DNA of 8,726 bases from Phycisphaerae bacterium (GTDB taxonomy: Bacteria; Planctomycetota; Phycisphaerae; Sedimentisphaerales; Anaerobacaceae), in NCBI GenBank assembly GCA_030602845.1, contig JAUVYZ010000069.1:1-8726 (forward strand). The letters run 5' to 3'. Of the stretch, positions 6,446 to 8,726 are shown one piece after another (position 1 is the stretch's first letter; each line of letters starts with the position of its first letter). The translations under genes and the position numbers were made by a program. A model generated the notes under the pieces. That model did no database searches. It was not told the origin of the DNA and saw nothing but the letters and a program-made list of their open reading frames with translations.

Positions 6446-7789
6446 TCACAAGGTCCAGCCCTCGCGGTATTCCCGGCGCAGAAACTTATTGGCCTCAGGA
6501 ACATTGGTAATCTTCAAATTTGGCCCGTCCCAGAGCAGACTGGTACGGGTTAGCTTCTCTTTTAGTTCCGGGCGCAGTGCGATGTTGCCCAGAAGTACCG
6601 CCTCGGCCAGTGGGCCTGCGTGGTCGAAATTAGAACCCGCAGGTTTGCCTCCCTTGCACGCCTCTATCCATTCCTGATAATGGCCGGGAGAGCGAGGGAT
6701 AACCTTAGGCGGGTTGCCGAATTCTTTCCTTTTCGATTCCGGTATCAGTGTGTACTCGAGCATTTTCCCCTTGTCGCCCACAAATAGAATACCATTCGTG
6801 CCTAAATGCTGGCCATCCTCTAATTCCTCCGGACGCGGAGGCCTTAATCCACCATCGTACCAGGTCAGTTTGACCGGTGGCATATCACCGCGAGCATCGA
6901 AATGGTACGTTACCATCGACGCTACCGGAAATGTCTCTTTGTTGACCAGAGTACAGCTCGCTTCGACGCTGCTCGGGCATTTGAGCTTCAGTGCACGCCA
7001 GACAGGGTCGATACGGTGGCAGCCGATATCGCCAAGTGCACCGGTTCCGAAATCCCACCAGCCGCGCCACTTAAACGGCACATAAGCCGAGCTATACGGC
7101 CGCTGCGGCGCAGGCCCCAACCACAAATCCCAGTCCAGTGAATCAGGCACCTGCTCTGTATCCTTGGGTCGGCCAACACCCTGAGGCCAATACACCGAAT
7201 TCAGTCCCCGCAAAGGCCTGTCCGTCCATACGTGGACCTCGCGCACCGGACCGAGCGCACCGGCCCAGATAAATTCACACATCAACCGGGTTTCCGGAGA
7301 TGCCTGTCCCTGGTTGCCCATTTGGGTGGCGACCTTGTGCTCACGGGCCGCCTTGGCAACCTCACGGGCCTCATATACCGAGTGCGTCAGGGGTTTTTCG
7401 CAATAGACGTGCTTGCTTCTCTTGATGGCCGCCATTGACGCCACGGCGTGGATGTGGTCCGGCGTGGCCACCACCACCGCGTCGATGTTTTTGTCCTCCT
7501 TATCCAGCATCTTGCGGAAATCGCGGTATTTCCTGGCATTGGGGTAGCGTCTGAATGTCCCCGCTGCGTGCCTCCAGTCCACATCGCACAAGGCAACAAT
7601 GTTTTGACTGCTGACGTTTCCAAGGTCACCGGCCCCCTGACCACCCACACCGATACCGGCTATATTGAGCTTCTCGCTCGGTGGAGTGTGGCCGGGACCT
7701 CCCAGCGCATACCGGGGCACAATCGTAAACGCCGCCGCTGCCGCAGCACCGCCCAAAAAATCACGCCGGGAAAACTTTTTCTTTTTCAT
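6446..7789 (-). CDS. Tat-exported Gfo/Idh/MocA oxidoreductase, EKP subtype
   Basis: Complete 447-residue protein from ATG to TGA, with AGGAG 7 bases upstream. The compact Tat signal has four Lys, the SRRDFL motif (7-12), an Ala run and VPRYALGG before the mature domain. The NAD(P)-binding motif is GIGVGG (45-50), with Asp69 in ALCDVD suggesting NAD preference. Lys132 of EKP (131-133) is the expected catalytic lysine; Asp254 and His258 in GDIGCHRID complete the catalytic set known from inositol dehydrogenase-type enzymes. DWDLWLGPAP and a Trp-rich WRGWWDFG precede the catalytic Asp and may line the sugar site. The C-terminus ends YREGWTL. It is very similar along its length to the partial gene upstream and clearly related to the gene downstream, forming a tandem set of three. 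The substrate is unknown; periplasmic sugar or glycoside oxidation is inferred. Confidence 0.97.
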   Translation of the reverse strand: MKKKKFSRRDFLGGAAAAAAFTIVPRYALGGPGHTPPSEKLNIAGIGVGGQGAGDLGNVSSQNIVALCDVDWRHAAGTFRRYPNARKYRDFRKMLDKEDKNIDAVVVATPDHIHAVASMAAIKRSKHVYCEKPLTHSVYEAREVAKAAREHKVATQMGNQGQASPETRLMCEFIWAGALGPVREVHVWTDRPLRGLNSVYWPQGVGRPKDTEQVPDSLDWDLWLGPAPQRPYSSAYVPFKWRGWWDFGTGALGDIGCHRIDPVWRALKLKCPSSVEASCTLVNKETFPVASMVTYHFDARGDMPPVKLTWYDGGLRPPRPEELEDGQHLGTNGILFVGDKGKMLEYTLIPESKRKEFGNPPKVIPRSPGHYQEWIEACKGGKPAGSNFDHAGPLAEAVLLGNIALRPELKEKLTRTSLLWDGPNLKITNVPEANKFLRREYREGWTL

Positions 7790-7798
7790 AACTCAACT
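7775..7798 (-). repeat. Translation-start block, copy 1 (paralogue leader repeat)
   Basis: Partner of 6331-6354: the same AGTTGAGTT spacer and Lys-rich first codons. This copy keeps the full Shine-Dalgarno AGGAG (7797-7801) and an ATG start, so it is probably translated more strongly than the GTG-started paralogue. Confidence 0.6.
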
Positions 7799-7813
7799 CC
7801 TAAAAATTTGTCA

Positions 7814-7899
7814 ATCCAGCACCAAAATCGACAATGGCAAAGCTTCTTTCCTGGCCGATAGCAAGACTAAGCAGAGTAAATTGGATTTTGGTGCTGGAT
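7814..7899. repeat. 16-bp perfect inverted repeat spanning the gap between two oxidoreductase genes
   Basis: ATCCAGCACCAAAATC (7814-7829) is the exact reverse complement of GATTTTGGTGCTGGAT (7884-7899), with 54 bases between. The right arm ends on the last base of the upstream TGA stop codon, and the left arm ends 12 bases before the downstream AGGAG. Bases CAAT (7832-7835) and ATTG (7880-7883) can add four pairs inside. The element fills most of the 109-base gap and contains no gene. On the minus strand it is followed by TGACAAATTTTTAG, so a T stretch lies 7 bases after the stem; this is too far for a clean terminator. It may be a folded intercistronic RNA or a small non-coding repeat insertion. 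Confidence 0.75.
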
Positions 7900-8726
7900 C
7901 ACAAAGTCCATCCTTCGCGATAGTCGCGGCGGATATATTTATTGGCCTCGGGCAAATTGGTAATCTTCATCTTCGGCCCGTCGTAATACAGCTTCAGGCC
8001 CTTTTCATACAACTTCTTGCCCATACGCACGGCAATATTGCCTAACAAAACCACTTCTGCCATCGGTCCTGAGACGTTGAAATTGGAACCAGCCGGTTTG
8101 CCGCCCTTGCAGGCCAGAATCCATTCTTTGTGATGCCCGGGTGAGCGAGGCAGAATTCTCGGCGGCTTGCCGTATTCGTTGATTCTTGATTCCGGTATCA
8201 GCCTGTGGCCAAGCATCTTGCCTTTGTCACCCACATACAGATTGTCATCGGCTCCGCCCATGCGCAGGCCATCCTCCAGTTCCTTCGGCCGGGGCGGCAT
8301 TAGCCCGCCGTCGTACCAGGTCAGCTTGACCGGCGGCATACCCTCACGCGCCGGAAACTCATAACGAATGACCGAAGCCAGAGGCGCGGTTTCAGAATTG
8401 ACACCGCTGGAGCAGGCCTCTACGCTGGTCGGGTATCCAAGCTTCAACGCCCGGAAAATCGGAGCGAACTGGTGGCACCCAATATCGCCTAACACCCCGG
8501 TTCCGAAATCCCACCAGCCGCGCCAGCTGAACGGCAGATAACAGGAATGATAAGGCCGCTTCGGTGCCGTGCCGAGCCACAGCTCCCAGTTCAGTGTGGA
8601 TGGCACCGGCTCTGTTTCTTTGGGCCGATTGAGACCGCGAGGCGAGATGTATCTATTGCACCAGGAGTGGACTTCGCGAACCGGACCAATCGCATCGTCC
8701 CATATAAATTCACATACCAGGCGGGT
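7899..8726 (-). CDS. Gfo/Idh/MocA oxidoreductase, EKP-type paralogue (N-terminus outside window)
   Basis: The reading frame is open from the right edge to TGA at 7899, giving 275 codons of the C-terminal part. A GTG at 8606 lies inside the gene and is not a start: the 40 codons before it continue the family alignment (TRLVCEFIWDDAIGPVREVH matches the paralogue's RLMCEFIWAGALGPVREVH). The NAD-binding motif and the EKP motif would lie in the missing part, so EKP subtype is inferred from overall similarity. The catalytic Asp and His are kept in GDIGCHQFA, but the Asp usually found three residues after His (HRID in the neighbour) is Ala here. The C-terminus ends YREGWTL. It is the first visible gene of the tandem set of three and probably also begins with a Tat signal. 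Confidence 0.95.
   Translation of the reverse strand, partial: TRLVCEFIWDDAIGPVREVHSWCNRYISPRGLNRPKETEPVPSTLNWELWLGTAPKRPYHSCYLPFSWRGWWDFGTGVLGDIGCHQFAPIFRALKLGYPTSVEACSSGVNSETAPLASVIRYEFPAREGMPPVKLTWYDGGLMPPRPKELEDGLRMGGADDNLYVGDKGKMLGHRLIPESRINEYGKPPRILPRSPGHHKEWILACKGGKPAGSNFNVSGPMAEVVLLGNIAVRMGKKLYEKGLKLYYDGPKMKITNLPEANKYIRRDYREGWTL

Noticed and set aside
7809..7814. TTGACA on the minus strand as a -35 box
   Set aside because: At 17 bases spacing the -10 position falls on the start codon of the next gene and does not resemble TATAAT; the hexamer borders the inverted repeat.
8604..8606. GTG as the start of the right-edge gene
   Set aside because: The same frame stays open to the window edge with family-conserved sequence before the GTG, so the true start is outside the window.
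1..8726. CRISPR arrays, tRNA/rRNA genes, transposases, prophage or defence genes
   Set aside because: None seen: gaps are short, no regularly spaced repeats occur, and all long coding regions belong to sugar oxidoreductase or barrel/DUF1080 families.

Overview
The window is a single-strand gene cluster. All six protein genes read leftward (minus strand), packed with gaps of 19 to 266 bases. Five are exported Gfo/Idh/MocA-family NAD(P)-dependent sugar oxidoreductases. The sixth is a large secreted protein that joins a sugar-phosphate-isomerase/epimerase-like TIM barrel to two DUF1080 (3-keto-disaccharide hydrolase family, PF06439) domains. The content suggests a bacterium of the Planctomycetes-Verrucomicrobia-Lentisphaerae group, most likely Planctomycetota (Phycisphaerae-like): families of Tat-exported Gfo/Idh/MocA proteins, secreted DUF1080 proteins, Lys-rich starts before Tat signals and moderate GC all fit. 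This is an inference from gene content; no rRNA or marker gene is present.

Layout in transcription order (right to left). (1) 8726-7899, an oxidoreductase entering from the right edge, N-terminus missing. (2) 7789-6446 and (3) 6345-4966, two complete Tat-exported oxidoreductases of the same EKP subtype; all three end in a conserved GWTL tail and look like tandem paralogues. (4) 4844-2712, the barrel plus double-DUF1080 fusion with a Sec-type signal peptide. Then comes the longest gap (2446-2711), with promoter-like sites and a strong hairpin. (5) 2445-1084 and (6) 1064 to the left edge, two oxidoreductases of a second subtype in which the usual EKP motif reads EKE. Gene 6 has both a twin-arginine motif and a lipobox, so it looks like a Tat lipoprotein; its C-terminus lies outside the window.

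How they may work together (inference from known families): Gfo/Idh/MocA enzymes can oxidise C3 of a sugar in a glycoside. The 3-keto product can then be cleaved by elimination, using isomerase/epimerase-like barrels as in C-glycoside deglycosidases and gut Bacteroidota 3-keto-glycoside pathways, or by DUF1080-type 3-keto hydrolases. Here oxidases and candidate lyase/hydrolase all carry export signals, suggesting an extracytoplasmic oxidise-then-cleave route for glycans or plant/algal glycosides. Because free NAD(P) is scarce outside the cytoplasm, the oxidoreductases probably hold their cofactor tightly, as Zymomonas glucose-fructose oxidoreductase does. The substrate cannot be read from this sequence, and no transporter, regulator, classical glycoside hydrolase, tRNA, CRISPR array or mobile element was seen.
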